Assembly: GCA_028713895.1 (NCBI GenBank)
Contig: JAQTNH010000001.1
Coordinates: 597,376 to 661,375, forward strand
Origin: Candidatus Nanoarchaeia archaeon
GTDB taxonomy: Archaea > Nanobdellota > Nanobdellia > CSSed11-243R1
Direction: 5' to 3'
DNA length: 64,000 nt
The translations under genes and the position numbers were made by a program. Below are positions 52,921-60,993 of the stretch, piece after piece. The notes below the pieces were generated by a model. It was not told the origin of the DNA. It saw only the letters and a list, made by a program, of their open reading frames with translations, and made no database searches. Numbering within the stretch: the first letter of the stretch is position 1; each line of letters starts with the position of its first letter.

Positions 52921-53460
52921 TTATGCCGTACATCTTTTCAGATAGTTTGCAGGATTCAACAGGTTTTTGGGCTTTGGCGTGTTCTTGTGCCACCAGTCAA
53001 CTGTTTTTCTTGTCCCTGGTTTGTAAAGCTCAAAATGCAGCACAGAGCGCTTCATTTTATCGGGCTCGTATTTTGCCCATTCTACAACTGAGATACAACC
53101 AATAATTTGCCCTGCTTTTATTTTCTGCCCGACTTTGAGTTTTGGTTTCTGGACCTCGCCGTAAACAACTGTGTTTCCGGAATCATTCTTTACAGTAATG
53201 TGCCATGTCTTTCTCCAGCGCGGGGATTCTGGCGCGCCAGTGAACTGCCCAGTTTCAATTATCTCGCCATCTTCAATCGCGATTACTCTGCTTTTAGGAG
53301 GGCAGCGGATGTCAATTCCTGTGTGCCAGATGTCAAACTTTTTGTATTCATTGTTTATTTTGAAGGAACCATCTGCGCCTTTTTCAGGCACTTTCTTGGA
53401 ATAGCTTTGCGACACAGGCCAGTATTTGCGTGACATAAATCCCAGAATCGCGTCCATCAT
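52921..53460 (-). CDS. M23 peptidase-like protein lacking one active-site His
   Basis: 179 aa. The LytM/M23 fold is visible: HTGIDI supplies HxxxD; then the GEIIETGQFTG strand, VYGEVQKPKLKVGQKIKAGQIIG (lipoyl-like turn) and LHFELY. In active enzymes the last motif is HxH; here it is VLH, so the catalytic first His is lost although the zinc-binding one remains. No signal peptide is seen. M23 proteins cut peptidoglycan peptides; in an archaeon this may be a bacterial acquisition or a binding-only form. Confidence 0.78.
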   Translation of the reverse strand: MMDAILGFMSRKYWPVSQSYSKKVPEKGADGSFKINNEYKKFDIWHTGIDIRCPPKSRVIAIEDGEIIETGQFTGAPESPRWRKTWHITVKNDSGNTVVYGEVQKPKLKVGQKIKAGQIIGCISVVEWAKYEPDKMKRSVLHFELYKPGTRKTVDWWHKNTPKPKNLLNPANYLKRCTA

Positions 53461-53500
53461 TATAAATGTTTCATAAGAAATAGCCCCATGAGTCTGGAGC

Positions 53501-54379
53501 TCAAATAAACATATTCAGGGGTTTAACCGCAACTCTGTAAGTTTTAGTTTCTCCAGGCAAGAGAAGTTCAAATTTGGTTTTGTCCCTGAAATGGTCGGCT
53601 TCTTTGTCAGGCAGCCTGCTTGTATGCTCAATGCAAAACATTCCCGCATCTCTTTCAGGCATCCAGAGCATGACGCAATTCCCAAAATCCTTGCTTGAAA
53701 CGTTTATACCTCTCTTTGAAATATTGTCCATATAGGTTACAGAATTTGTATTTTCAACAAAATAAGCTGTTTTTTCAGGGTCTTTAGAGGACTTAATTAC
53801 AGCGTCAAGCGAAATCAGCTCTTTATTGCCTGTTAAAAAGATTCCATCTTCAACCCTGCCCTGCAGCTTGAAAGCAGGATGCCAGCCTATCATGTAAGGC
53901 ATTTCAATATCCGAAGTGTTTGTTAGTATAAACTCACAGAACAGTCCCTCTTCATCAAGCGTGAATTTCTTTTCAAGTTTGTATGGCAGCCAGTTTAAAT
54001 GTTCAGGATGGCCGTTCCCCTCAGAATATTTTGGGTTGGCTATTTTATGGCCATCATACCCCTGTACTAGGACAATTGCATTATTTCCAATTTGGGTTTT
54101 GGGCACAAAAGGATTGCCCTTTGTGTGTCTTGAGATTCCGTGCTGTTCAAGATAAAATTCGAGTTCATCAACCATAACTTTTGAATCTGCAGCCGGCCCG
54201 AATATCGGGAAAGGAACTATTTCTGAGTTTTTCCATCCAGGGCCGCTATATGTGTCCATTCCGCCATCATGGAAATATTCAACACCTTCTGAAGTAAGAC
54301 TGACTAACTGTTCGTTTCCCGGGTTTATCTTTGCCTTAAGCTGTTCAAATTCTAGTTCTATCAAATCCATTTGTTGCAC
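53501..54379 (-). CDS. Aldose 1-epimerase family protein
   Basis: 292 aa (MQQMDL, or the ATG three codons later). The galactose-mutarotase fold is recognised from the PFPIFGPAADSKV start, the HPEHLNWLPYKLEKK strand and the MIGWHPAFKL motif with its catalytic His, plus a late Glu region. It interconverts alpha and beta anomers of aldoses or of hexose 6-phosphates. Its promoter holds a perfect 20-bp palindrome, so it is probably regulated by sugar. Confidence 0.85.
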   Translation of the reverse strand: MQQMDLIELEFEQLKAKINPGNEQLVSLTSEGVEYFHDGGMDTYSGPGWKNSEIVPFPIFGPAADSKVMVDELEFYLEQHGISRHTKGNPFVPKTQIGNNAIVLVQGYDGHKIANPKYSEGNGHPEHLNWLPYKLEKKFTLDEEGLFCEFILTNTSDIEMPYMIGWHPAFKLQGRVEDGIFLTGNKELISLDAVIKSSKDPEKTAYFVENTNSVTYMDNISKRGINVSSKDFGNCVMLWMPERDAGMFCIEHTSRLPDKEADHFRDKTKFELLLPGETKTYRVAVKPLNMFI

Positions 54380-54399
54380 CTATATTCTGCAGAATATAG
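54380..54399. promoter_or_regulatory. Perfect 20-bp palindrome in the aldose epimerase promoter
   Basis: CTATATTCTGCAGAATATAG is fully self-complementary. It lies between the minus-strand TATA-like TTTAAAAGT (about 54402-54410) and the ATG, over the expected transcription start. A repressor dimer bound there would block initiation. Confidence 0.6.
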
Positions 54400-54538
54400 T
54401 TACTTTTAAAGGTTTTCCAACCGTGCGACTTTTGTTAAACAGAGAGAATCAATAGCCCTGCTCGGACTGCGACATTTAGTAATACGATTACATACATTAA
54501 TAAAACAATTTAAAATACTGTTTACTGAAGGAACCCAA

Positions 54539-55786
54539 ATGTCATTCAAAAATTTAAATTTAATCGAACCTCTTGAAAAGGCAATCGCTAAACAAGGGTA
54601 TACTGAGCCCACACCAATACAATTAAAAGCGATTCCAGATCTCCTGAAAGGGAGAGATTTAATAGGCATAGCCCAGACAGGAACTGGCAAAACAGCAGCA
54701 TTTGTATTGCCTATACTTCAAAGAATGTCAGAAAAATATTCTCGGAATCTCCGTACACTCATACTTGCACCAACCAGAGAACTCGCAGCACAAATTGGTG
54801 AAAGCTTTTCTGCATACGGGGAGTTCCTTAACTTCAAGCATACAGTTATTTTCGGGGGTGTTGGCCAAGGGCCCCAGGTTAATGCCTTGTCAAGGGGCGT
54901 TGATATTGTCATTGCAACACCGGGCAGATTACTTGATTTGATGAACCAAGGAAGAGTCAACTTAAAAGATATTGAATTTTTTGTTTTAGACGAAGCTGAT
55001 AGGATGCTTGATATGGGGTTTATCTATGACATCAAAAAGATAATATCAAGATTACCCCAAAGACGCCAGTCACTTTTTTTCTCAGCAACAATGTCCCGCG
55101 AGATAAATGGCCTTGCCGAAAAACTTCTTAACAATCCAGTTCATGTTGAGGTTATAGCACAGGCAACTCCTGTTGATAGTGTAAAGCAACGAGTATTTTT
55201 TGTAGACTCTGCTGCTAAAGAAAAACTGCTGTTGGACCTTCTTAAACAAGAAAATCTTACCCGCGTTTTAGTGTTTACCCGCACAAAACACCGTGCAAAC
55301 AAGATTGAGGCATATCTAAGCCATAACAATATACCTGTGGATGCGATCCACGGCAATAAATCACAAAATGCACGAACACAGGCGCTTCGCGATTTTAAAT
55401 CAGGAAAAATAAGAGTGTTAGTTGCCACAGACATCGCTGCACGCGGAATAGACATAGACTGCATCTCTCATGTTATAAATTTTGAACTTCCAAATGAGCC
55501 AGAAAGTTATGTCCACAGGATAGGCAGGACTGCACGAGCAGGGGCAGAAGGCACAGCATATTCTTTTTGCGCAGCAGATGAAAGAGGATTTCTTAATGAT
55601 ATTGAAAGGCTAATCAGACAAAAGATTGAAGTTATGCCGCATGCATATCATTCAGAGCACGCAAAAAATGCTGTCGGAGCAGCTGCCAGACCTCTGCCAA
55701 GGCAGCAAAGATCAAATCATAGGAACCAACAAAGGCAGGGTCACAGAAATTTTAGCCCTAACTTTAAACCTCGTTTTAGACGATAA
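54539..55786 (+). CDS. DEAD-box RNA helicase, RhlE/CshA-like
   Basis: 415 aa. All motifs are present: PTPIQ, AQTGTGKT, PTRELA, TPGR, DEAD, SAT, a TDIAARGID segment and HRIGRTARAG. A basic tail rich in Arg/Asn/Gln (last ~45 residues) would bind RNA. Such proteins unwind structured mRNA and rRNA. Sequence style and tail resemble bacterial RhlE/CshA, so transfer from bacteria is likely. TATA-like ATTTAAAAT (about 54508-54516) lies just before a GAAGGA and the ATG. Confidence 0.93.
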   Translation: MSFKNLNLIEPLEKAIAKQGYTEPTPIQLKAIPDLLKGRDLIGIAQTGTGKTAAFVLPILQRMSEKYSRNLRTLILAPTRELAAQIGESFSAYGEFLNFKHTVIFGGVGQGPQVNALSRGVDIVIATPGRLLDLMNQGRVNLKDIEFFVLDEADRMLDMGFIYDIKKIISRLPQRRQSLFFSATMSREINGLAEKLLNNPVHVEVIAQATPVDSVKQRVFFVDSAAKEKLLLDLLKQENLTRVLVFTRTKHRANKIEAYLSHNNIPVDAIHGNKSQNARTQALRDFKSGKIRVLVATDIAARGIDIDCISHVINFELPNEPESYVHRIGRTARAGAEGTAYSFCAADERGFLNDIERLIRQKIEVMPHAYHSEHAKNAVGAAARPLPRQQRSNHRNQQRQGHRNFSPNFKPRFRR

Positions 55787-55806
55787 TATTTGTTCTAAAA
55801 AGATTA

Positions 55807-55909
55807 TAGCCCCGCGCGGATTCGAACCGCGGTCACCGGCTCCAAAGGCCGATATCCCTAGTCTCTGTCTTGTTTCCCAGAACAGATTTGACCACTAGAC
55901 CACGGGGCT
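55807..55909 (-). tRNA. tRNA-Gln(TTG) with an intron in the D-arm
   Basis: Acceptor AGCCCCG/CGGGGCT with discriminator A, T-arm CGCGG-TTCGAAT-CCGCG, anticodon stem TCGGC/GCCGG with loop CTTTGGA, giving anticodon TTG. CCA is not encoded. The D-arm is interrupted by about 30 bases; removing them leaves a 73-nt tRNA. A bulge-helix-bulge is readable: bulges CAA and TAG around a 4-bp helix ATCT/GGAT. Confidence 0.93.
55859..55888 (-). other. tRNA-Gln intron, 30 nt, non-canonical position
   Basis: Placed by cutting after the second base of each three-base bulge of the bulge-helix-bulge motif. Exon 1 ends after GGTCA (mature base 21) and exon 2 begins GGGATATC. The archaeal canonical site is between positions 37 and 38, so this is a non-canonical D-arm intron. 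The exact boundary could shift by one or two bases. Confidence 0.8.
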
Positions 55910-55937
55910 ATATAAAAAAAGAAAGAATAACGCGCTT

Positions 55938-57089
55938 TTATTTCTTTGTACTGCGCGATTTATTGTCGTGTTTCTTCTGCTTGTGCTCCAGCTGCTCGGT
56001 AATCTTGTCAAGAGCCTCTGCGAGAGTAAACATCAGATTGTATCCATAATGCGCTTTTGCTGTTGTTGCAATCTCCTTTTTTCCGGATTCTTTTGCCAGC
56101 GACATGTTAATCTCGTAGTTCCACTTGTCTTCGGAGGCTGCGTGGATTGTTTTTATGTGCGCATCAATGCTTTTTGTGTCGGGCTCAAGAATCTTTACCC
56201 TGCGTATGCGCGAAGACAGGTAACTTCGAAGTATGTCAACTGTGTCGGACTTAAGCTTGAAGCCCGAAAAGTTCAGCCAAACCCCATCCTCGAAATTTGT
56301 TTCAGCCATCTGGTCAAGAATATCCTTTCGCATAAGCATGCCGATAACCTTGTCTTCCTTGTCAAGCACAGGAATGCCTTTTATTTCTTCAGTGAGCATT
56401 TTAGACACAGCCTGAGGCACGGAATCCTCAATATAGATGTGCGGAATGTTCTTGCGCAAAACAGCAGAGACCGGCATGTCCTGCGGGCTGAGATGTTTTG
56501 TTGCGAATTCTTTTCTGCCTATGCTTTCCTGCGGCTGCATAAGGAATTTTCGCAGGATATCTATCGAGATGACCATGCCAAGCAAACGATTTTCCTTGTC
56601 AACAACAGGAATCCTGTCAACTGAGCTGAATCTCATTATCCTGCGCGCAGCAGAAATTGTTTCGTTCTCTGTTATGACTTTTTGGATTGGATGAAATATA
56701 TCTTTTACCTTCATTTTGGTTATTTTGGGCTCCTTAATCGCTTCTTTTACAATGTCAAAATCAGAGACTATCCCAACAAGCTTCCCTTTTTCCATTACAG
56801 GCAGGGCCTCGATTCCTGACTGGAGCATCAGCTTTGACATTTCATTGATTGTTGTGTCAGGCGCGATTGTCGGGAATGTAACCATAACTTCATGAACTTT
56901 TTCGTCAGGGGCAGATTGGACATATTCAATTATGTCAAAATATGTAATCATCCCAAGCATTTTGCCTTCAGAAACGACAGGAAGCTCTTTTATGCCGCAC
57001 TTTTCCATCTTCTGGACAGAATCCTTTATTTTTTCTTCAGGACCTACAGTAATAACATTTGTTGTCATAACATCTTTTGCAGTTTTCAA
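55938..57089 (-). CDS. Four-CBS-domain protein with C-terminal HPF-like domain
   Basis: 383 aa. Four CBS motifs at about 5-60, 66-120, 128-185 and 205-262 each end in a G-M/I-x-S-x-x-D/D-I-type strand. Residues about 275-370 (SGFKLKSDTVDILRSYL, NYEINMSLAKESGKK, YNLMFTLAEALDKITEQL) resemble the ribosome hibernation promoting factor fold, ending in a Lys-rich tail. CBS domains bind adenine nucleotides, so an energy-sensing ribosome-binding protein is inferred. Confidence 0.85.
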   Translation of the reverse strand: MKTAKDVMTTNVITVGPEEKIKDSVQKMEKCGIKELPVVSEGKMLGMITYFDIIEYVQSAPDEKVHEVMVTFPTIAPDTTINEMSKLMLQSGIEALPVMEKGKLVGIVSDFDIVKEAIKEPKITKMKVKDIFHPIQKVITENETISAARRIMRFSSVDRIPVVDKENRLLGMVISIDILRKFLMQPQESIGRKEFATKHLSPQDMPVSAVLRKNIPHIYIEDSVPQAVSKMLTEEIKGIPVLDKEDKVIGMLMRKDILDQMAETNFEDGVWLNFSGFKLKSDTVDILRSYLSSRIRRVKILEPDTKSIDAHIKTIHAASEDKWNYEINMSLAKESGKKEIATTAKAHYGYNLMFTLAEALDKITEQLEHKQKKHDNKSRSTKK

Positions 57090-57124
57090 GTCAAATCACC
57101 TTGTAAATATCAAGAATATCAAAA

Positions 57125-58648
57125 TTAAAAACGTTTGCTCATGTAAATTCTGTCGAATTTGTAGCCTTGCTTTTTGTAATAGGGACGAACTCCGATTCCG
57201 GAAATAACAGAAATCTTCTTTTTGCCAGCCTGCTTTGCGATGCGTTCTGCCTCTGCAAGAAGCTTTTTTCCAAAGCCGCTGTGCTGAACTTTTCCTTTTT
57301 TGCCTATAGGAACCTGCTCGCCGTAAACATGAAGCTCGCGAACAAGCGCTGTGTCTGTGCTGTTGATGCGAAGGCGAAGGAATCCAAGAAGCGTGCTGTG
57401 CTTGTCAATGAACTCAAGGAAAACTTCCCGCGCTTCAGAAGCATTGTATTCAACCTTGTCCATGCGCACAGATTCGTCATGAAGTGAAATTCCTTTCAGC
57501 ATCCTGTGCCCGACTTCGCGGCAGCGTATGCACTGGCACTCGTGTTTTCCAAGCATCTGGCGAAGGTTTGTGCTTTTGATTCCTGCTTCAATCTCTGTGC
57601 TCGGGATATCACGTTCAATCCTCATAATTCGCACCCATTCAGGGCAGAACTTTTTGATTTCTTTGATAATATTTATCGCAGTTTCCTCGTTGTACGGCTT
57701 GTAGTCTCCTTTCTTCCACTGCAAGTATAGCTCGCTGCCCTTAATGACAAGGCATGGATAAATTTTCAGCATGTCTGGCTGGAAATCTGAGTTCTCAAAA
57801 ATTTCCCTGAACGCAGCAATATCTCGTTCTGGACTGCTTCCTGGCAGCCCGAGCATCATGTGATAAAGAACCTTGAAGCCGCGGTCCTTGAGAATTTTTG
57901 TTGCCTTTATTACGTCTGCAACAGTGTGTCCGCGATTCACTGTCTTGTAAATATCATCATAGACTGTCTGAACACCAAGCTCAACGCGGGTTCCGCCAAG
58001 CTTCAGCATCAAATCTGCGTGCTTTTCTGTTGCATAATCAGGGCGCGTCTCGAAAGTGATTCCAACGCAGCGGATTTTTGCTTTTTCATTCGCTTTCTGG
58101 ATTTTTTCTAAAGTTTGCGCTGTTTTGGGCATATCTTTTGGAAAATTATTCATTGCAAGGATGCAGCCGCGCACAAATTCAGCTTGATAGTCTTCTGGTT
58201 GGCTTGGGAAGGTGCCTCCCATCACTATTAGTTCAACTTTTTCAGGCAGATGCCCTGTTGCGTAGAGCTGCTGAAGGCGATTCTGGACCTGTTTGTAAGC
58301 ATCATAATTATTTGCTGCGCCTCTGCGCGCTGCAGGCTCCTTACCTGTATAAGATTCGGGAACATTATCAATATGCGGGCAATATGTGCATTTGCCATGC
58401 GGACACGGAGCTGGTCTGCTCATCACAGCTACTACTGCCACACCAGAGATTGTGCGGGTTGGTTTGATTTGCAGGATTTTCCGCACTTTTTCTTTTAATG
58501 CGCCGCTTGCCAGTTCGAAGATTTTTGCATTTTCCGGAATCTTCTCTGAAACGCCCCTGGAAAGCTGGCGCTTCCTGCGGTTGAGCTGTTCAGCCGTCTT
58601 TATTTTCCCGGATTTTAGCTCCTTAAGTATCTGTTTCAGCGGCTCCAT
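57125..58648 (-). CDS. elp3: Elp3 tRNA uridine-34 modification enzyme
   Basis: 507 aa. Radical SAM domain with CPHGKCTYC (C-x4-C-x2-C cluster) and a C-terminal GNAT acetyltransferase domain (about 385-507, with SGFGKKLLAEAERIAKQAG). Archaeal Elp3 alone forms carboxymethyl-type groups at U34 of tRNA. It is the third tRNA-modification enzyme in this window after Kae1 and TrmY. Its start is preceded by a short AT-rich gap. Confidence 0.95.
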   Translation of the reverse strand: MEPLKQILKELKSGKIKTAEQLNRRKRQLSRGVSEKIPENAKIFELASGALKEKVRKILQIKPTRTISGVAVVAVMSRPAPCPHGKCTYCPHIDNVPESYTGKEPAARRGAANNYDAYKQVQNRLQQLYATGHLPEKVELIVMGGTFPSQPEDYQAEFVRGCILAMNNFPKDMPKTAQTLEKIQKANEKAKIRCVGITFETRPDYATEKHADLMLKLGGTRVELGVQTVYDDIYKTVNRGHTVADVIKATKILKDRGFKVLYHMMLGLPGSSPERDIAAFREIFENSDFQPDMLKIYPCLVIKGSELYLQWKKGDYKPYNEETAINIIKEIKKFCPEWVRIMRIERDIPSTEIEAGIKSTNLRQMLGKHECQCIRCREVGHRMLKGISLHDESVRMDKVEYNASEAREVFLEFIDKHSTLLGFLRLRINSTDTALVRELHVYGEQVPIGKKGKVQHSGFGKKLLAEAERIAKQAGKKKISVISGIGVRPYYKKQGYKFDRIYMSKRF

Positions 58649-58671
58649 ATCCTACAAAAATATGCCTATGC

Positions 58672-59052
58672 TTATTTAAGTATGTCTACAAGAAAATCAA
58701 TTGTAAAACTTCCTTTCGCAATTCTGCCTTTGGGCTTTTCAAGCTTAACATCAATCTGTTCATTATAAAATAATGTAGCAGTTTCCTTTCCTTTTTCGTT
58801 TGTTTCTAAAATTTTTACGAGCGGAGCAATACAATATCGTTTCAATGAGTAAGGTACTTTGTTTAATAATTCCTTGTCATCTTTTGAATGCTTAAACTTT
58901 GCAAAGATGTCATAGCTGTTACCAGCCAGGTCTCCGCTAAGTATGCTTATTTCATTGCCCCCATTATTTAAATTGACCTTAAGTTTGCCAGAATCTTTTA
59001 TCCTGTAAGTTACAATTTTTGCAGCTTTTTCTGCAATTTGTGTGTATGGCAT
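58672..59052 (-). CDS. Hypothetical protein, second gene of an orphan pair
   Basis: 126 aa, alpha/beta composition, starting MPYTQIAEKAAKIVTYRIKD. No family recognised; the central DLAGNSYDIFAKFKHSKDD and a basic-acidic C-terminus are the only notable parts. It follows the 102-aa gene by 27 bases and is probably co-transcribed from the promoter holding a TTACTA-N5-TAGTAA site. Confidence 0.55.
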   Translation of the reverse strand: MPYTQIAEKAAKIVTYRIKDSGKLKVNLNNGGNEISILSGDLAGNSYDIFAKFKHSKDDKELLNKVPYSLKRYCIAPLVKILETNEKGKETATLFYNEQIDVKLEKPKGRIAKGSFTIDFLVDILK

Positions 59053-59079
59053 TTCATTTACCTTCCATCTTAAACATAC

Positions 59080-59388
59080 TCATCCTGTCTTTCGTGTGTA
59101 GTGACCATCTATCTCCCCATTTGCTCTCTGTGTTTCTGTGTATGTTAATCCAGCCATCTCCATTAAGCCATACGCTATTTTTTCAAAACCAGGCGTTGCT
59201 GTACCATATATTGAATAACTTCCATCCTCACGCAACTCTAATTTTGCTCGCTTGTGTAATGGTTGGATTGTTACACTTTTACTTTCTAGATTCATTCTTA
59301 CAGCTTTTCTGCCGTCTTCCAACAGTATCCCCTTAATCTGTTCTGCAAGACCTTTTTTGTTTTCCGCTTTCTTTTGTTCGTTTTCCAT
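59080..59388 (-). CDS. Hypothetical protein, first gene of an orphan pair
   Basis: 102 aa. A Lys/Glu-rich N-terminus is followed by an alternating strand-like part (AVRMNLESKSVTIQPLHKR) and a GYSIYGTATPG-like segment. No family recognised. Good Shine-Dalgarno GAGGTGA upstream, so it is probably real despite lacking relatives I can name. Confidence 0.55.
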   Translation of the reverse strand: MENEQKKAENKKGLAEQIKGILLEDGRKAVRMNLESKSVTIQPLHKRAKLELREDGSYSIYGTATPGFEKIAYGLMEMAGLTYTETQRANGEIDGHYTRKTG

Positions 59389-59407
59389 TTATATCACCTC
59401 ATTGTTG

Positions 59408-59424
59408 TTACTACTACATAGTAA
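59408..59424. promoter_or_regulatory. TTACTA-N5-TAGTAA site upstream of the orphan pair
   Basis: TTACTACTACATAGTAA, a 17-bp inverted repeat lying between the minus-strand TATA-like TTTATTAATA (about 59428-59437) and the 102-aa gene. The same layout with the same arms occurs at 60912-60928 upstream of a TrmB-type regulator. Confidence 0.55.
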
Positions 59425-59503
59425 ATAGGTATTAATAAATGTTTCGCACAAAATGGGCGTTAAATACGTAAAATTTATAAATAATGAGTTATTTTTGCGT
59501 AAT

Positions 59504-59983
59504 ATGCAGAAAAAAGAAAAATTCAAAATAGACAAGACAGACAGGACAATACTCAACATGCTGGTGGAAAACTCGCGGATGACCAACATGGAGATAGGAA
59601 AAGCACTGGGGTTGTCGCATGATGCAGTGCGCTACAGGATAGAAAAGATGATGGATGCAGGCATCATAACAAATTTTACAGTCAATGTCAATCCGACAGA
59701 GCTGGGCCTGCCAATATGGGGGGATTTGATTGTATCGGTATGGAACCTGACTGAAAAACGCTACAAAGAGTGGGTTGAATACCTTAAGAACAACTCCAAC
59801 ATTGTTGCTGTATGGAACCTTTCGGGAAAATACGAATGGTTCATTGAAATTTTCACAACAGACCTGGGCAAATTCAATGAAATAACCAACGAGATAAAAC
59901 TCAAATTTTCAGACATCATCAAAGACATGGAGTCTGCTTTTGTGCTGAAAGAACTGAAATATTACAGGTATCCCATATTTTAA
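59504..59983 (+). CDS. Lrp/AsnC family transcription regulator
   Basis: 159 aa from MQKKEKFKIDKTDRTIL; the ATG is 26 bases after a TATA box (TTTATAAAT, 59474-59482), so leaderless. N-terminal HTH (NSRMTNMEIGKALGLSHDAVRYRIEKM region) and a C-terminal RAM-like domain for ligand binding and oligomerisation. Targets are unknown; the divergent orphan pair is an obvious candidate. Confidence 0.88.
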   Translation: MQKKEKFKIDKTDRTILNMLVENSRMTNMEIGKALGLSHDAVRYRIEKMMDAGIITNFTVNVNPTELGLPIWGDLIVSVWNLTEKRYKEWVEYLKNNSNIVAVWNLSGKYEWFIEIFTTDLGKFNEITNEIKLKFSDIIKDMESAFVLKELKYYRYPIF

Positions 59984-60047
59984 ACTAATTTTAAAACAAA
60001 ATAAAAAAAATATAAGAACAGTTAGAAAACTAACTGTAGATTAAGAA

Positions 60048-60842
60048 TTATTTCTTGTCCCAAATGTTGTCAAACATTGTTGTCAATGCTGTTGCAAGCG
60101 GTTGGGAACTAAGCCAAATGCCTATGTCGTAATTCGGGTGCAGTTCCTTGTCGTTCAATATCATCATGACTGTCTGTTTTCCGTCAATTACTGCAAAGCG
60201 TGCATCAAGGTCCTTTATTGTTCTGAATTCCGCAACTCCCTTGACTTTCTTCATTGATTCCTCGTGCTTTTCAGAAGCTGGTGCTGCAATCCTTATTGAA
60301 ACCCCTCTCTTCTTTGCCTGCTCGAGTGTTGATTTGAAAGCATCCGCCTTTCTAATGAAACCGTCTTCAGATGTCACCAAAAGAACATTGCTTTTTGCAT
60401 TTTTAATCAAAGACTCTATGTGTGAGTAAATGTTTGCCCTTCCTTTTAGTGCTCCTGAAAGTTCGCTCGGCTCAATAAAGCTGATTCCCTTTTTGTAAAG
60501 GTTTTCAAGCGCTTTTATCATTTCGCCAGTCTTCATTACTTCAAGGCGTTTTACTTTGTCGTCTGCGCTTACTCTTACGTTTTTCTTTGCCCTGTCTACA
60601 ACGTCTTTTGGCGCGACTGCGATATACTGGATAGGTTTTCCGAGTTTCATGATAACAAATCCTTTTCTTTCGAGGGATTCGAGAACATCATAGGTTCTTG
60701 AGCGTGGAACATTAGCCATATTGCTAAGCTCTCCAGCTGTAGAGATACCTCTTGATAATAGAGAAGCCCAGATTTTAACCTCATAGAGATTAAGATCGAA
60801 GGTTCGTCTCAATTTTGCGAGCATTTCGTCCTTTAAAACCAT
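60048..60842 (-). CDS. TrmB-family transcription regulator
   Basis: 264 aa. Winged helix (about 10-75, recognition helix NVPRSRTYDVLESLERKG) and a PLD-like sensor domain (about 120-264) as in TrmB. It differs from the other TrmB-type protein of the window. Two inverted repeats of TTACTA/TAGTAA type lie in its own upstream region, so autoregulation is likely, and the same 17-bp format before 59388 suggests a small regulon. Confidence 0.86.
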   Translation of the reverse strand: MVLKDEMLAKLRRTFDLNLYEVKIWASLLSRGISTAGELSNMANVPRSRTYDVLESLERKGFVIMKLGKPIQYIAVAPKDVVDRAKKNVRVSADDKVKRLEVMKTGEMIKALENLYKKGISFIEPSELSGALKGRANIYSHIESLIKNAKSNVLLVTSEDGFIRKADAFKSTLEQAKKRGVSIRIAAPASEKHEESMKKVKGVAEFRTIKDLDARFAVIDGKQTVMMILNDKELHPNYDIGIWLSSQPLATALTTMFDNIWDKK

Positions 60843-60911
60843 CTTAAATCATCCCCCGTTTGTTATCACTTTATAGTTTCTCGGAATTAATAAAGCTTTT
60901 CGCTTTATTTT

Positions 60912-60928
60912 TTACTATCCTATAGTAA
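60912..60928. promoter_or_regulatory. TTACTAT-N3-ATAGTAA site upstream of the TrmB-type gene
   Basis: TTACTATCCTATAGTAA, perfect 7-bp arms and 3-base spacer, close to the transcription start predicted from the minus-strand TATA box GTATATAAA (about 60946-60954). Confidence 0.6.
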
Positions 60929-60956
60929 CGAATAATGATTTTAGCGTTTATATACT

Positions 60957-60978
60957 TTACGGTAGTAACACTTTACTA
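60957..60978. promoter_or_regulatory. Second TTACTA-type site, upstream of the TATA box
   Basis: Contains TAGTAA-CACT-TTACTA, with an overlapping TTACGGTAGTAA. The arms are those of the neighbouring site but in the opposite order. It flanks the TATA box on the BRE side. Confidence 0.45.
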
Positions 60979-60993
60979 TTTGAAGCATTAATT

